The notes under the pieces were generated by a model. That model did not search any database. It was not told the DNA's origin and saw only the letters and a program-made list of their open reading frames with translations. The position numbers were made by a program, and so were the translations under genes. Below, in pieces: positions 37,647 through 50,900 of a DNA stretch of 64,000 bases. Within the stretch, counting starts at the first letter, position 1. Each line of letters starts with the position of its first letter. Source of the stretch: Saprolegnia diclina VS20 (taxonomy: Eukaryota > Oomycota > Saprolegniomycetes > Saprolegniales > Saprolegniaceae); NCBI RefSeq assembly GCF_000281045.1, contig NW_008246082.1, positions 163,831 to 227,830 on the forward strand, given 5' to 3'.

Positions 37647-39191
37647 GCTCAGGGGCTGCTTGGTGGCAGATCTAAAAATGACGGGCGTAGTCGTCTGTGT
37701 GGTCAACCCACAGAGGTCCAGCAAAGTGCGTTTGCTACAAAGCGCAGTATTTTTCATTAAGTACGACCGTACTTAAGCGTAGAAAGGCGCGGGGTGTTAT
37801 GGACACGACCGCAGATGTCCGTTCTTTGCAAGTAGACTTCGCAATGTGCTTGTCTTCGTGCAGCCCCATAGACAAGTTGTCTCTCTTTAGGCTATGGTAT
37901 CGGCGAAGCGAGTCGCCGCGGCGGCGCGCACGGCCGGTTGGCGCGGTGGGCTGCGGCATCCGGATGAAGGAAGAATCCCTCTGCGGGACGGACGCAATGC
38001 TGGGACTCGCGACCTTCATATTATGCACGCTGCGTGGTTATGCAGCGCAGGTACATGGATGCCGCAGCAAGCGAGGGCACCTTCAAAGAGTCGTCATTGA
38101 CGAACGTAGCGACATCCGTTCGTTCGATGGTTCGTTGCCGGAGTCGGCGCAGAAAGGTCGTGTCGGGCGACTTCACTTGCCATCGGTCGGGCGTCTACTG
38201 TAGTACGCAGGACGCCAAGGGTGCATGAACGATCGAGAACCGAGCGTCGCGACAGAGCGTGGGACATGCAATCACGGCGACGAGGGTGTCGAAGCCTTCC
38301 ACAGCACAAGGAGCACAAGGCCAAACGGTGGCCGCGAGAGGACAAGGCCGAGCCAAAGGTCCGATTTGTGGGCAGTTGACGGCAGTTGATGCAAGGCGGC
38401 AGGGGATGCGCGGTTTGGCGTCCGGCGAGACATGTCTGGACCCAAAGTTGAAGTTGGACAACGCAGCGACGATCGCAACCATCACCAAGTTGGTGCTCCT
38501 TGCGTTCGAGATGTCCATGCTTGGTGCTCCTACATTCCAGGGGACGCTGTGCTCAACACGACCAGCATGAGGAGGGCGATGATATGTGTAGCGTAGGCTC
38601 AACGTGCCAGCACCGTTTCGCATCACAGACAGGATACCGCGTTCATCGGACATCCACGCAAAGACGGGGCCCATGGGCGGGACCAACGCTGGCCACCACG
38701 AGCCGACTCGAGACAATTACCAGCCCTTTGACGGACCACCAACTTCTGCTCGAGCGTGCCTCCTCGGTATGCTCATGTCGTTGGTCTTGGCACTCGCGTC
38801 AACCTCAAACCCAAGAGGCTCAGGCTCTGAACGCCGCTGACCGTTGCGCACGTCGCGACGATTTGCCTCGTTGTCCGTTCGAGTCGACGGCAGAGCGGGT
38901 CCATACAGATTAGATCTTAGCCGGCTATGGGCATCTGACCATGCGCTGAGCCTTGCAGCATGAGCAAGTTCAGCCCTTCGGCACGTCAATGTGTCCATTG
39001 ATGCTATGCGCATTGCCGGGACCAAGTGGGGCCTAGGCTTCCAGCGCGCCATGCACCCGCTGCCAAGTCGTGCTCGCTTACGTGGCAGAATGTCCGGATA
39101 CGATGCGAGCCTTTCTGCTTCAACGTCCGGATGACGCGTAGGATCGAAGGAAGGATTTTGGAAAGCACATCTGGGCGGGCGGTCGAGCGCC
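37647..39191. other. intergenic, 1.5 kb, nothing certain
   Basis: Lies between divergent coproporphyrinogen oxidase and Moco sulfurase genes. An ATCCGGAT palindrome occurs at 37958-37965. Several overlapping open frames of up to about 170 codons on both strands show no recognisable protein or splice partners. Confidence 0.45.
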
Positions 39192-41757
39192 ATGGACACC
39201 GGATATGGCTACGGCAAGGACGAAGATGGCAACGATGTCTTGACCAAGATGCGCGAGGAAGAGTTCCCGCACATGCAAGGTACCCTCGCGTTGCTTGCTG
39301 CTGCGGTGCCACCCGCGGAGTAGGCCACGTGTACCTCGAGCACGCCGGCGCGACGATGTTCAGCGCCCACCAGCTACGAGACCACCAGCAACTTCTACTC
39401 ACCAACCTGTATGGTAACCCACACAGTACATCGGCGCCCTCTGGCAGCGCCGCGGCCGCCGCCGTCGACGATCTCCGCGCGCGCCTTGCTGCCTTCTTCA
39501 ATACGACGCTCGAGACGTACGACATTGTGTTTACGTCGGGCGCCACGGCCGGTCTCAAGCTCGTCGGCGAAGCCTTCCAGTTTACGAGCCAAAGTGCCTT
39601 TGTGTACAGCACCGACTCGCACAACAGCGTGCTTGGCATCCGTGCGTTCGCCCGCGACGCCGGCGCGGCCGTTGTCGCCCTGCCCACAACCGCCCTGGAC
39701 GCGCTGGTCAATACACCTCGCATGGTCTCGCTTGACACTCTGCGCTATAGGCTGTACCTGCACTCGAGACGAGTTCATTGCCAAGCAGCAAGGACGCCGA
39801 CGCCGATCCTGTGTGGCACTTGTGCGCGTTTCCGGGCGAGTGCAACTTTAGCGGCGCCAAGCACCCGCTGCACCTCGTGTCAGCGATCCAAGCCAATGGC
39901 CTCGACACGCTCGACATGGCGCCGTACACGATTGCAGCCTCGAGTAGCAAGCCCGCACCCCGCGGTCGCTGGCTCGTGCTTCTGGACGCTGCCAAACTCG
40001 CTGCGACGGCACCCGTCGACCTGTCAACGGTACGGTGCATCACATCCGTCATGGCTATCATATCTGTGCTGCCTAGCACACGCCGGACTTCATGGTGCTG
40101 TCGTTCTACAAGCTTTTCGGGTACCCGACGGGCCTCGGCGCGCTCTTCATCAAGAGAAGCAGCCAGCACGCGCTCTCGAAGCGCTACTTTGGCGGCGGCA
40201 CGCTGGCCACGTCGTTGGCGTCGTCACTGCTGTCGACGCCGCGGCTCGAAATGCACCGGCAGTTTGCCGACGGCACGCCGTCCTTTCTGAGTCTTCTCGC
40301 GTGCCGTTTTGGATTGGCCAAGCTCGAGACATTGGGGATGGCTGCGATTGGTAAGCACGTCAGTGCACTCACCACGTACCTCGTGCGGGCGCTGACGTCG
40401 CTGCGTCACGCCAACGGCCGCGCAGTGTGCGTCCTCTATGGCGACCACCACCAACCTGAACGGCATGCCGACCACGGGTCTATTGTCGCGTGCAATTTTC
40501 TACGAAATGACGGGTGATCGCTGCATCGGGTCAACCGGGTCTCTGAGCTGTCGGCGTGTAGGAGCGCTGTGGGGTACTCGGAAGTGAACACGCTTGCGTC
40601 GTTGCACCAGATTCATCTGCGCACCGGCTGCTTTTGCAACCCGGGCGCGTGCCAGCAGTACTTGGGCTTGTCGGCCAACGCTCTCCAGACACACATTGAG
40701 CTCGGTAACCTAATTTGCGCATTGTCATTGTCAGACTATTGCAATAGGACACACGTGCGGTGACGCTATGGACGTCATTGCCGGGCAACCGACGGGCGCC
40801 GTCCGTGTCTCTGTCGGGTACATGACCACGCAAGACGACGTTGACGCATTTCTCTCGTTCCTCTCGACGTACATTGTCTCGTCGACCTTACCCGCCATGC
40901 TGCATGAGCCACATGCGACCCCGCTTGGCGTGCACGTCGCGGCCATCACGCTCTTCCCGATCAAGTCGTGCGCAGGTCTCTCCGTGTCGTCGTGGCCGCT
41001 CGGGCCGCGCGGTCTCCTCTACGACCGAGAATGGGCCATCGTCGACCCCGTCTCGGGCAAGGCGCTTCGGCAAAAGGACGCTGCGCGCCTGACGCAGATT
41101 CAGCCCACCATCGACTTGACTACGAACGAGCTTGTGATGCACTGCGGCGCACTCACACCTCTACGACTGCCGCTGACGTATGCGCCGTCGACGCTGCAGG
41201 TTCTTCTTGAGATATCGCTTGTTTCTCTTGCGTTCACGATCGATGGTGCGTAGCGTCTCACAGTGTGCGCCACGGCGTGCGACGGCGGCCTCTACGACAG
41301 CCTCGTCGCTGCATGGTGCACCAAGGCGCTCGACCGGCCGTGTACGCTAGCGCGCGTCGCACCGACGTCGACAACGGCCGTTGGCTTTGCCAACGAAGCT
41401 CCGTACCTGCTGCTGTCGCGCGGCAGCGTCGCGGATATGAATGGCCGCATGAAGACACCGGTCTCGGAGGCTGTCTTCCGCGCCAACATTGTCATTGACG
41501 GCTGCCGCCCGTACGAAGAAGACTCGTGGAAGGTCGTGCGAGTGGGTGACACACGCTTCGATGTGCTGGGGCCGTGCAGTCGCTGCAGTATGATCAACAT
41601 TGATCCGACGACGGGCGCCTTTTCGCCAGCGCCACTTCAGACCCTCGCGAGCTACCGCCGCGAGCGCGCCAAGATCTTTTTTGGTCAGTTTTTGCGGCAG
41701 CAGTCGAATGCCACCGTGCTGCTTGCTGTCGGCGACCGTGTACTTGGCGAACCCTAA
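39192..41757 (+). CDS. molybdenum cofactor sulfurase (NifS-like plus MOSC)
   Basis: Adds the terminal sulfur to Moco, activating xanthine dehydrogenase and aldehyde oxidase. Starts MDTGYGYGKDEDGNDVLTKM at 39192. After a 44-nt intron the aminotransferase-like domain begins with HVYLEHAGATMFSAHQL. VLSFYKLFGYPTGLGALFIK holds the PLP lysine, and LHQIHLRTGCFCNPGACQ the sulfur-carrying region. The C-terminal MOSC part shows ITLFPIKSCAGLSV, LLYDREWAIVDP, FRANIVIDGCRPYEEDSWK and LGPCSRCSMINIDPTTG, and ends VLLAVGDRVLGEP. Introns lie near 39281-39325, 39750-39775, 40029-40080, 40510-40565, 40710-40760 and 41205-41265. The length of about 740 residues is usual. Confidence 0.93.
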
Positions 41758-42044
41758 CCCTCCCAGACCAAACGCCAAGGCGGAGCATCTAGTTGGATAA
41801 TCCCTTGTCCATGCAGTGCAATTGCGTCTAATATCACTGCCATCAACATCCTTGCTCATACTACTGCAGCAGATTGCGGAGAGTGGGCTTAGAGCGCGTG
41901 ACGTCGAGTACACTCTACCTTATTTACACGTGTGCTCGCTAGCTACTCTGTACTGTACACTGCGCCTATGATATCGTATTACGTCTACACCTACACTACC
42001 ACTAAACTACTCGACAGATATAAACCTACTTGGTACGAATTTGC

Positions 42045-43024
42045 CTAGGCGTACGGCCGATGGTGCGACGGCCCCGCGGCCGTCTGCGCCATGAAGTCGA
42101 GGACAATGTGGTACAGCCCCGACTCGTCGATGGTCGGGCGGTTCGGCGGCCCTTGGAGGTACTCGACAAAGTGCTTGTGGCACTGCGCTGCGTACGCCGC
42201 GTCGTTCATCTTGAGCTGCGAGTAGAGGTCGGCGAAATTTGGAAAGATCTCCATGACCAGACGCATCTCGCCTTCTTCGCCGTCGTCGTCCTCAATGACC
42301 TCGAGCATCTCGGTCACGACCTCACCCGCGCAGCGCTCCAAGCCTACGCAACACTTGCAATCAGCGCAACGTTGACGACGAGAGACGCACCGAGAAGACC
42401 GTCGCGTTTGATCTTGAGCTGCTCAAAGGCCGCCTTGTCTTGCTTGGCGGCGGCGACGCTACCGAGCTCCAAGCCCGCGGCCTTGGCCTATACCCCCGAT
42501 ACGTCGTTAGATTTCTCGACACGCAAGGTCATGCACCTCGGCGTCAAGCTGCGTAAGCATCGCATCGGGGAACGGAAGCCGCGTCTCGGGCTCGGAAAAG
42601 TCGCCAGTCGCGAGGATGTACTGGACGAGGCTCTCAATGTTGTAGACAACGATCGTTCCGTTGGGACGCGCAAAGCGAAACTACGAGAACATGTGAGGAG
42701 AGATCGGTGGTTCAATCGTCGAGGTACCGTGTGGGGCCCGAGCTCCGTGAGCATGATCGGGTCGACTGTGTTGAGCCCGCTCGAGGCCTTGGCCGTCTTG
42801 GTCGTCTTGCGCCACCAGTACTTGGCCTTGGTCTTCTTGCCCTTCTTCCGCTTCTTCTTCTTGCTCTTGCCGACCGCGGACGCATGCGCGCGCTTGGCGT
42901 GCTGCATCTGGCGCTGGAGCGCCTGGTGGAGCTCGAGCTTGGAGAGGTGGCGGAAGTACTTCATGCCCATGACCCGCGCGAGGCCGTGGAGCTCGTCCAT
43001 CGACGGGCACGATCGCGTCTCCAT
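42045..43024 (-). CDS. U-box-like protein of unknown function
   Basis: Starts METRSCPSMDELHGLARVMG at 43024 and ends AAGPSHHRPYA at 42045. Helical N-terminus (GMKYFRHLSKLELHQALQRQ), then a strongly basic linker (KKKKRKKGKKTKAK). Next comes VDPIMLTELGPHTF joined over an intron (about 42680-42730) to RFARPNGTIVVYNIESL and TGDFSEPETRLPFPDAMLTQ. This DPI ... F-PNG ... P-TR arrangement resembles a modified U-box/RING fold. After two further short introns the C-terminus is acidic (EVIEDDDGEEGEMRLVM) and helical. A ubiquitin-ligase role is possible but unproven. Confidence 0.65.
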
Positions 43025-44349
43025 GCGTCTCGGAGGCTTCAAAAACGGAAATGACCAACCTTTCTTCGGTCGCAGCTCAACCGGTTCTTCGACTCGCGCG
43101 ACTTGCGCGCTGTGAAAAAGCCTTCAACCTTAAAGATTGGCCGATTCGCTTAGATAAGTACACGCCGTCGGACACGGCGCCTGGCTAATCGCACGCCACC
43201 GTAGCCCCGACACTTGCCACGCGAGAGGGCTCGGCGGCGCGACACCCTCAGGCGATCGCTCCCGAAACGAGAACCACATAGCACAACACACTAGCTACAA
43301 GACGAGGACGTCAACTGTGAGACCACTGCTTCCAAGCAATGCCGGTGCAGTGAAATGGAGTTGTAAGTGGCAAGATACGCGAGCACAGCATTCCTGAAGG
43401 CGCCACCTTATTGTGTATGGTCGACTGTATGCGTTGTTGACAGTGCAATGCGCACGCAGCGAGCAACAAGGCTGGCACAGCCGACGTGTCTTTGCTGCGA
43501 TGCGGCGTGGACATGGCCACGCAGGTGGCCCAGTATGTGCAGGATGCGTCGTCATTGAAGCACCGCAAAAGGCCTTGCTGTTGGGGTCTGATCGCACTGG
43601 CTTCTTCATACTGATCTGCAATGAGGGTGGCGATCCTTGACGTCATCCTGCAGGTAGCAGCTGCATTCTTGGGTGTTTCTAGCCGACGTGGCGGGCTTCG
43701 TTACACGACTGCTCTTTTTCCAACGTTTTATGGGAATACCTGTTGAAACCCATGCACCGTGCGTTCTGATTGGTCATCGAGTATGACAGGGGCGACGCCG
43801 GGTGCTTGATTGGGATGCTTTCTCCCCTACCCCTGCGGCGACGGCTGATTTTGGCCAATCCAATCGCGCAGAACACGAAGATCGGCATCTGATTGGAGAG
43901 AAAGTCCGAATTGAGAACAAGATCCCAACGAGGTTTTCTGTGTGAAACAGGCCGATCTTGCCTAAAATGAGGGCTAACCTCCGAATTGTATGCCGAAATC
44001 AGGATTCATGGCGGTCGACAAAAAAATAGAAGCCGTCTTCGAAATCTTTCTATCGAAGAGCGCAAGATGCAATAAAAAGCCAGAATGACTGGCCGTTTGT
44101 ATGCAACCGGGATGCTGGTCGAAGCTCGCGCTTCGGTTGGGAGCGATCGACGCCGTCGCCTCCGGCCATCGGAGCCAGTCAGCCTCGAACCAAACTTGCG
44201 TCCGCCGCGTCATACTGTACGACCGCGGATTTGGAACCGAGACTCTTATTTAACTTTCCTCCATTTGCTGCCGGCGCTCGTGACGTGGCAGCGCTCAGAG
44301 CTCAGAGCTGGAGGTCAGAGCTCCGAACACCGGACTTTGTTCTTTGATC
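43025..44349. other. intergenic, 1.3 kb
   Basis: Upstream region of the U-box-like gene and downstream of the OS-9 gene. Several CCAATC/GATTGG-type pentamers occur (for example near 43775, 43860 and 43895), which could be CCAAT boxes. No coding evidence. Confidence 0.45.
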
Positions 44350-45968
44350 TTAGAGCTCATCTTTCGCCGCCGTCGGGCTCTTTGCGTTCGAAACGGGTGC
44401 AGTTGGCGGCGCGTCGTCAGTGGCGTCCTCGTCGACATCGTCGACGTCTGGCACACAGTGGATCGTCTGGGAGAGCTCGGCACGGCGCCGGTCTTCCTTG
44501 GCAAAGTGCGGGTGGGCGCACACCTACAAATAATCTTAGGGTGCAATAAGATACCCGAACCTACCGCCGGCGCCGCGACCTTGATCATGTAGTTGCACGT
44601 CGAGGTTTCCTGGATGCTAATGATGTACGGAGGCTGCGTCTTGAGCGTCGGGCAAAAGAGCAAGAGGCGCGTCATCCTAAAAGCGACGTCATGCGCCTTG
44701 TGCAACCAATCAGTGACGGGCGTACCGCGTGCGATCCACGGCGTCGCACGGCGTGCCGCTGTCGTAGATCTCTTCGTACGCCGGCTGCTCCTTGTCGTGC
44801 GTCCCGTCCATAAACTCGGAGAGAATGGCCTTGTGGTTGGCCTGGAGGGCATCGTTGGCCGCCGCGCTCCACTGCCTACTCGGCGGCTCAGCGATTTTGG
44901 TTTTCAAGCATCGGTCGTACCCGAGCGAGAACTCGGCCGTGATTTCGCCCGTCTGTTCACGATGGAACTGGCTAATCTTGTTGCCAAAGCAAACTTCGTA
45001 CGTCCACCACCCTACGTTGTGTACTTGAATACGGTCCAATCTATCCAGAGAGTATCCGATGGATAGATAGATACCTTCGGTGCGCTTGATGCACGTGTTG
45101 GAGGTCGTGAGTGGCTTGAGAAAGTGGTCGACGCTCAAGTCCAGCGCGCTCTCAGCGTACTTGTCCAAGCAAAACGAGCGTGAGCCCAAGAGAAAAGCGG
45201 TGAGTGGCGACGACGGCGTTGGCGCGTGGATGCCCAGAAACGCAAGCGCAGGCGTATCCGAGCACGCGAACTGCACGGCAATGTTTGGCCCAAAGTACTG
45301 CGTGTAGAGAAGCGTCTCGGGCGTGAATTGCGCCTACATGGTCGCTGGACGGGGAGTGAGATGAGCTTAAAAAGGTACCTCGGGGGACTTGGGCGACGGC
45401 TTGATGCGCGTGTACTCGGCCAGCGGCTTGAGATCCGCATCCGACGTGTAGTCGGCGACCTTGGCGCGCGACGCGGGGTCGGCATGTTGGGTTTCGTCGA
45501 CGAGGTCTGCCCGATGAATCGACTAGACGCGTGTCATAGCCATCCACCCATCTGCAAGGCGTATCGTACCTTGGAGTGACACACCTCGAAGAGCGTGTGC
45601 GATTTCACGTGGGCGTGCGTGAGGCACTTGGGGCGGAGCTTCTCGGCGATCTCGCGACCGATCTCGACGCGCGTCTGCTTGACGTCTGTCGTAGGGTCGT
45701 GCTCTTCGCTCGAGACCGTGGGCACATAGCACACATATCGCTTCCCGTTGCTGGCCGTCATGGGCATCGGCTCTCCAGGCAGCGTCGAGACTCCAGGCGC
45801 ATCGTCGAACGGACTCTTCGTGTTGACTTGGCGAAGCGCTTCGGCCTCGCTTCCGTGGAGGCGGACCACATACGACGAGTCAGCCATGACCATGGACGCA
45901 TCGTGGGCAGAAGAGGCGGCGGCGAAGATGACAGCGACAAGCCATCGACCGACAATCGCAGGCTTCAT
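44350..45968 (-). CDS. OS-9/Yos9-type ER lectin with KDEL tail
   Basis: Reads trimmed N-glycans on misfolded glycoproteins and feeds them to the HRD1 ERAD ligase in the ER lumen. Starts MKPAIVGRWLVAVIFAAASS at 45968, a clear signal peptide. KRYVCYVPTVSSEEHD and LFEVCHSK form the first half of the domain. The MRH sugar-binding core follows, with WWTYEVCFGNKISQFHREQ and EFSLGYDRCLKT. After a small acidic tail the protein ends SPTAAKDEL, a canonical ER-retention signal like the HDEL of yeast Yos9. About five short introns. The length of around 420 residues is short for OS-9 but near Yos9/XTP3-B-type cores. Confidence 0.88.
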
Positions 45969-46321
45969 GGTGCTCTCAAGTGTTCGAGCCAAATGTCACC
46001 TCCGCTTGGAGCACACACATTGGTTCAAAACAAGAATAGTTTTGACCAATCACCGGGACTGCATTAGACACCTCAGATTTGTCAAAAATCAGTGCTTATT
46101 TTAACCAATCATCTGTCAGCACAGAGGCATAAGATACGCGTCGTTGAGGCCACGCACCAGATTCAATCTCACGCTAAAGAGCCCATGGTGGATCATTGTG
46201 GTACTATGGACTAACGTTAGCGTTTCGATGGCCCATCTTGTCGTGTTGACAATGGCTCGGGCCTTGCACAATATAGGATGGTGGAGCTAGATTGATGTAG
46301 GGTACTACTGCTGCGTTTTGA
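45969..46321. other. intergenic, promoter of OS-9 gene
   Basis: About 350 bases. CCAATC-type boxes near 46048 and 46106 (GACCAATC, AACCAATC). No coding evidence. Confidence 0.45.
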
Positions 46322-47708
46322 CTAGTGGTGCTCCTTGTAGTATATCGAGTGGATGTTCATCGACGGGTGAGTCTCGCGCAGGTGCGTCTTTTCCGGAATC
46401 GTCGGCGGGTAGTGCTCCACGCGGCCACCATTGATGACGTTATAGGGTCGTCCAGCCTGACCTTCGTTGCGCAGGTGCTGGGCCCTACGCCCGAGCCATG
46501 TTCCCTTCGATGAAACACGAAGACGAATGACGCACCGCTCGGGATACCACACGGGTGGCGTCTCGTTAAAGAGCCTGCCATACGTATCCAACTGCGACCC
46601 TGGAAACTTGATGCGTTCTTGGCAGACTTTTGTCACGTGCGCGGGCTTGACCGAGTCGTCTTGCGTCAAGTACGAGTAGCCGAGCTTGGGTATTGACGTG
46701 GTTTTGCTACACGCAGCGCCGTCGATACAAACTCATTACTGTGGCAGGTACCAGCGCAAATTGGTCTCGCGCGCATTGCGCTGCCGCTGTTCATGCTGCT
46801 GCTGGCGGTCGAGAAGACTCGCCGATGCGCCGTAGATTTGCGTGTCTGTCCCATCGTGATCCTGTCTCAATGCGTCGTCAACCTCGCTAGCGTACCGGGA
46901 TTGGACGGTCCATCGAGGCCCATGACACCTCCGGGGTACTGGTGTCGCCTACGAGCCTAGCTTACAGACAATTCTTCTTCAAAGAGCTCGTACATGAGCT
47001 GCACGAGGCGGCGCTCTTTCATGCCTGCGCGCTTCTGCAGCGCCGCTGCCTTCTCGGACGCGGTCGTAAACTGCTGGCGTTCGCGGCGCTGAGCGGGCGT
47101 CATGATACCTTCTTGCAGCGTCGCCGAGGCCACGTGGTTGTAGCCTAAAGTCGCGGCTGCCACCGTTGCATTATTTTGCACCGACTCGGGGCGCAAGACG
47201 ACCAAATTCTAGCATCCATCATCGCTTTCACTTCGAGTACAAATCGTCATTTTTGTACTTTGCCAGCCTGGGCTGCGCCGGCGCGCGCGACAATGTTTTC
47301 TTCCAGAGATCTACCAAATTGAGAGTCAACACACTCTTGCTTGGACTAGACTGTACTACCGAATGTGCAATCTCGGGTCGAACGCGGGTTTCGTGCCAAG
47401 CACCGTCGTGTGGATGCTGTCGTTCTCCAAGACGATCACCTTCCCACGCGTGTCCAGCCTAGAGAAAATGCTTGAGAATGAGTAGCAAGAGTTGATGCGT
47501 ACCGCGCAAACGGTGTCACGTTGCAGTTCTCGCCATTCCACGAGCGCTGGACGAGGCCCGTGTGCGTTGCCGGCCGGTTCTACGCGCAGCTCGATGAAGC
47601 GTCTCTTAACCGCTACCGTACGCGGCTCTCTTCGTTGAACGTTGACGGCGAGTCCAAGAACCGGTTGAGCCGCGTTGGGTCCGTCGCCTTGGCCTTCGTC
47701 GGTCGCAT
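46322..47708 (-). CDS. multi-exon protein of unknown function
   Basis: Starts MRPTKAKATDPTRLNRFLDS at 47708. A 42-nt intron joins NEESR to NRPATHTGLVQRSWNGENC. The next exon ends with LENDSIHTTVLGTKPAFDP. After an intron of about 140 nt (47356-47215) the frame continues NLVVLRPESVQNNATVAAAT, then GYNHVASATLQEGIMTP, a charged helix (KAAALQKRAGMKERRLVQLM), QRNARETNLRWYLPQ, and a last exon from SYLTQDDSVKPAHVTKVCQE to MNIHSIYYKEHH. Basic, tyrosine/proline-rich segments of this sort are common in axonemal microtubule-associated proteins, but no family is recognised. Exon joins in the middle are less certain. Confidence 0.6.
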
Positions 47709-47930
47709 CGCTTGCTAGTTGTGTGTCCTATTTCTGTCCCGCGTTCTCATTGGCGCGATTCGACCAATCAGACGCCTCGATTTTGATGGACAACCATCCG
47801 GAAACATACGTGGCACGCTGACGTGTCAGGATGCGCGTCCGAGCATTTCTGATGCCAAGACAACACATCTTCGAATGAAAATTGCATTTGATTGAGAAGT
47901 GGAATGCACCATGACGGCTCTTTTTTTCTT

Positions 47931-50900
47931 CTACTGGATCGAGCAACCGCTTGTCGACTCGTCGTGCTTGGCCTGCCGAGCAGCCTCTTGGGCTGCCATC
48001 ATCGCCGCGTGCTCTTGCGCGCGGGCGTTCCGGTACATGCGTTCTTCGTACTCGCGTTGCGCGCGATACTGCTGCTCCATCACGGCATTGTACACATCGC
48101 GCTGACGGGCTTGTTCTCGAAGCGCAAGCTCGCGAGCACGGGCATCTTCCCATGCATGCAAGCGGGCTCGGTACGCACGCTCTTCTTCGACCCGGGCTGC
48201 GCGGGCCACTGCATCGGCTTGCACGTTGGCGCGGTGGGCCGCCGCAGCTTCAGCCATCATGATCTCGTACTGGACGCACACGTCATCGTCGCTGTCATAG
48301 TCGTCGTCGTCGTCATTGTCGTCGGCATTACTGTCATAGTCGCTGTCATTGGCGTGCTCGGCCTTGACCATGGCCGTCGCACGCATGGGCGGCGCGCCCG
48401 CAACCGCACCGAGACGGACGCAGTGCTCCAAGAAGGGGGCCCACGTCTGGCTTGTTTCCAGGATGTTGGGGTTGCCGACAACGATGAGGAGGGCTTTCGC
48501 CCGCGTGATCGCGACGTTGAAGCGCTTGGGGTGCGACACGAACCCGAGGCGAAACTTGGCGTCGTCAGCAAAAAACTCGGTCGAGCTGCGCACGGTCGAG
48601 ACGAGGATGACGCGGCGCTCGCCGCCTTGAAACTGCTCGACAGACCCGACTTGGACACCATCGAGCTTGTGCTTTTGGAGCGCCATCTGGATCTTCTGGC
48701 GCTGCTTGGCGTACGGCGTAATGACGCCAATCTCATCGAGGCGCAGGCCAGGATACGATTTCAGCGATTGAATGTACGTCAGCACAGCGTGGAGCTCAAA
48801 CAAGTTGTACCACGACGGCGAGTCGGCGTCTTGCATCTCGGCGCCCGTGATGCCGTGGAAGAGGATCGGCGCCGCCGCGTTCGGGAGGCTCGGCCACGCC
48901 AGCATGTTGTGCGATGCGCTCTTTGGTGCGTGCGGCGTGAGCTCGCCGTCGTAAAAGAGCGCGTTGGGGACCGTCAGAATGGCTTCGTGGGACCGATAAT
49001 TGCGCAGCAGCTTGGTCTTGTGGGACGTCGCGTACAACTCACGCTGCATGAGCCGCTCCATGAGCGACATGCTAAGGCCATGCTTGGCGGCCACGTCCGA
49101 CTTGATGACGGGCCCGAGCTGCATCGGGTCCCCCGCAAGAACCACGGCAGTCCCCGTCAGCGCCAGCGGACCCAGCACCGTGATAACCTCGGGCTCGGAC
49201 GCCTGCGCCGCCTCGTCGATCGCAATGAGGCTAAAATATCCGCGGGTGACACCGAGGTTGTAGAGCTTGGCGCCCGACCCGATTGTCGAGACAATGACAG
49301 AGACCGCCTTGACATCGCTCAGCGTCACAGGCGTAAACCCGCCTTCGCCGTTGGTCTTGGTAAAGGGAAGTACGGCATCTGGCGTGCCTTTGACGCGGCG
49401 GCTAAAGGCCATCGCACGCAACAGCTTGGCGGGCGTCAGCTGCGGCGCAAGGCGCTCGACGACATTGTCGGCCGCCGCGTTCGAAGGTGCGCACACGAGG
49501 ATCTTGGCGTCCGGCTTGGCTCGGAGCAGCTGCACAATCGTCTCGACGAGCGTCACAGTTTTACCCGTGCCGGGCGGCCCAAATAGCAAGTAGGGCGCCT
49601 TGACCTTGGCCGACGAGACGACGTGATCGAGAACATCGTCGACGACCTTGCGCTGCTCGGGGTTGATCGGGCGCGTTGGCTGGAGCGATCGCTGGGATCG
49701 AACGGCGTTTGGCACTGCTGGCGACGGGAAAAGCAGCATTTCGTGCATCGCCAGCGAGATATTAGCGAGGCCTTGGTGCATCTCGCGCATCGGCGTCCGC
49801 GACATGATGAAGCGCACGTTAAAGGCCGCGCCCGCTTGGTACGCGCTTCGAAACGACGTTGGCGTCGCAATGTAAATCGCATCGAGACGCACGTCACTCA
49901 CGGTGCCCTGGAACGTCTTGGCGCCGCGCGAGAGCCACACTTTGTCGCCCGTCATGAGCGACGGTCGGCCTTCGGCGAGACCAGGCACAGCGAGCTCGTA
50001 GAGATCCGGTGTCTTGAACTTGAGGCGCGCACCGTCCATGTCAAACTCGGCCTGCTGCCGGAGGTGCTCGAGCTCTTCGTGGTACAGCAGGTGCCGCAGT
50101 CGCACTTGGTAGTTGACGAGACTCAACGGGCCGTCAAAATCCACAGCCGGCAGCGGTGATGGGACCGGATACGACGCCAACGGCACATTGCGTTTGGATT
50201 TTGTGCTCTTGGCCGAGTGCTTGTCACCACCGTTCGGCGGTACGAAGTGGAGATTGGCGCGCTGCTTGCGTCGTTGGCGCTTGACGGGGGCGGCCGCGAT
50301 CGCAGCACGTGTCTCTGCGTCCATACTCGCATCGATGGCGTTGACGCCTTCGACGACACGGCCAATGAAAACGACGGTGCCTTGACGCGTCACAAACTCA
50401 AACGCGAGGATCGTCTTGTATTGGCCGGGCACTTTAGGCGAAAAGTGGCATGGAATGCTGAGCTCTGTGTTGGGTGCAAAGACAATATTGGTGCCGATTT
50501 TCGGGCCAAACTTGAAGGGCGTACTACCCTTGGACGTCGCGACTTGGAAGACCCGGCGCAGCGTGATCGACTCGGTTGCGCGGTTCGTTACCTTGTAAAA
50601 CTGAGTCGCTGACGTCTTGGTCTCGACAACATTACGAAAGGCACCGTCGTCCGTGATCTCGACGCCATACTTGTCGGCGGTAAACTTGGCGCCGTAGAGC
50701 TTGAAGAGCTTGGCCGGCGACGGGTCGTCGGCGGGTGAGGCCGCCTGATTGCCGACAAAGAAATCGCCGTCGGTGCAGCGAATCGGGGGCGTCGCCGACG
50801 CGCCGTGGGCCTTGACAAAGCCGGACGCGTTGCCGCCGTTCGCGAATATGACCGCGCTGATACCCGGGTACTCCTTGTAGAGGACCCCAAGGTGCGACCC

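Noticed and set aside
38195-38716. Long minus-strand frame upstream of the Moco sulfurase gene
   Set aside because: Several frames overlap here on both strands with no recognisable domain.
47892-49586. 564-codon open frame on the plus strand
   Set aside because: It lies antisense to the helicase gene, and its arginine/histidine-rich translation is the shadow expected opposite GC-rich coding DNA.
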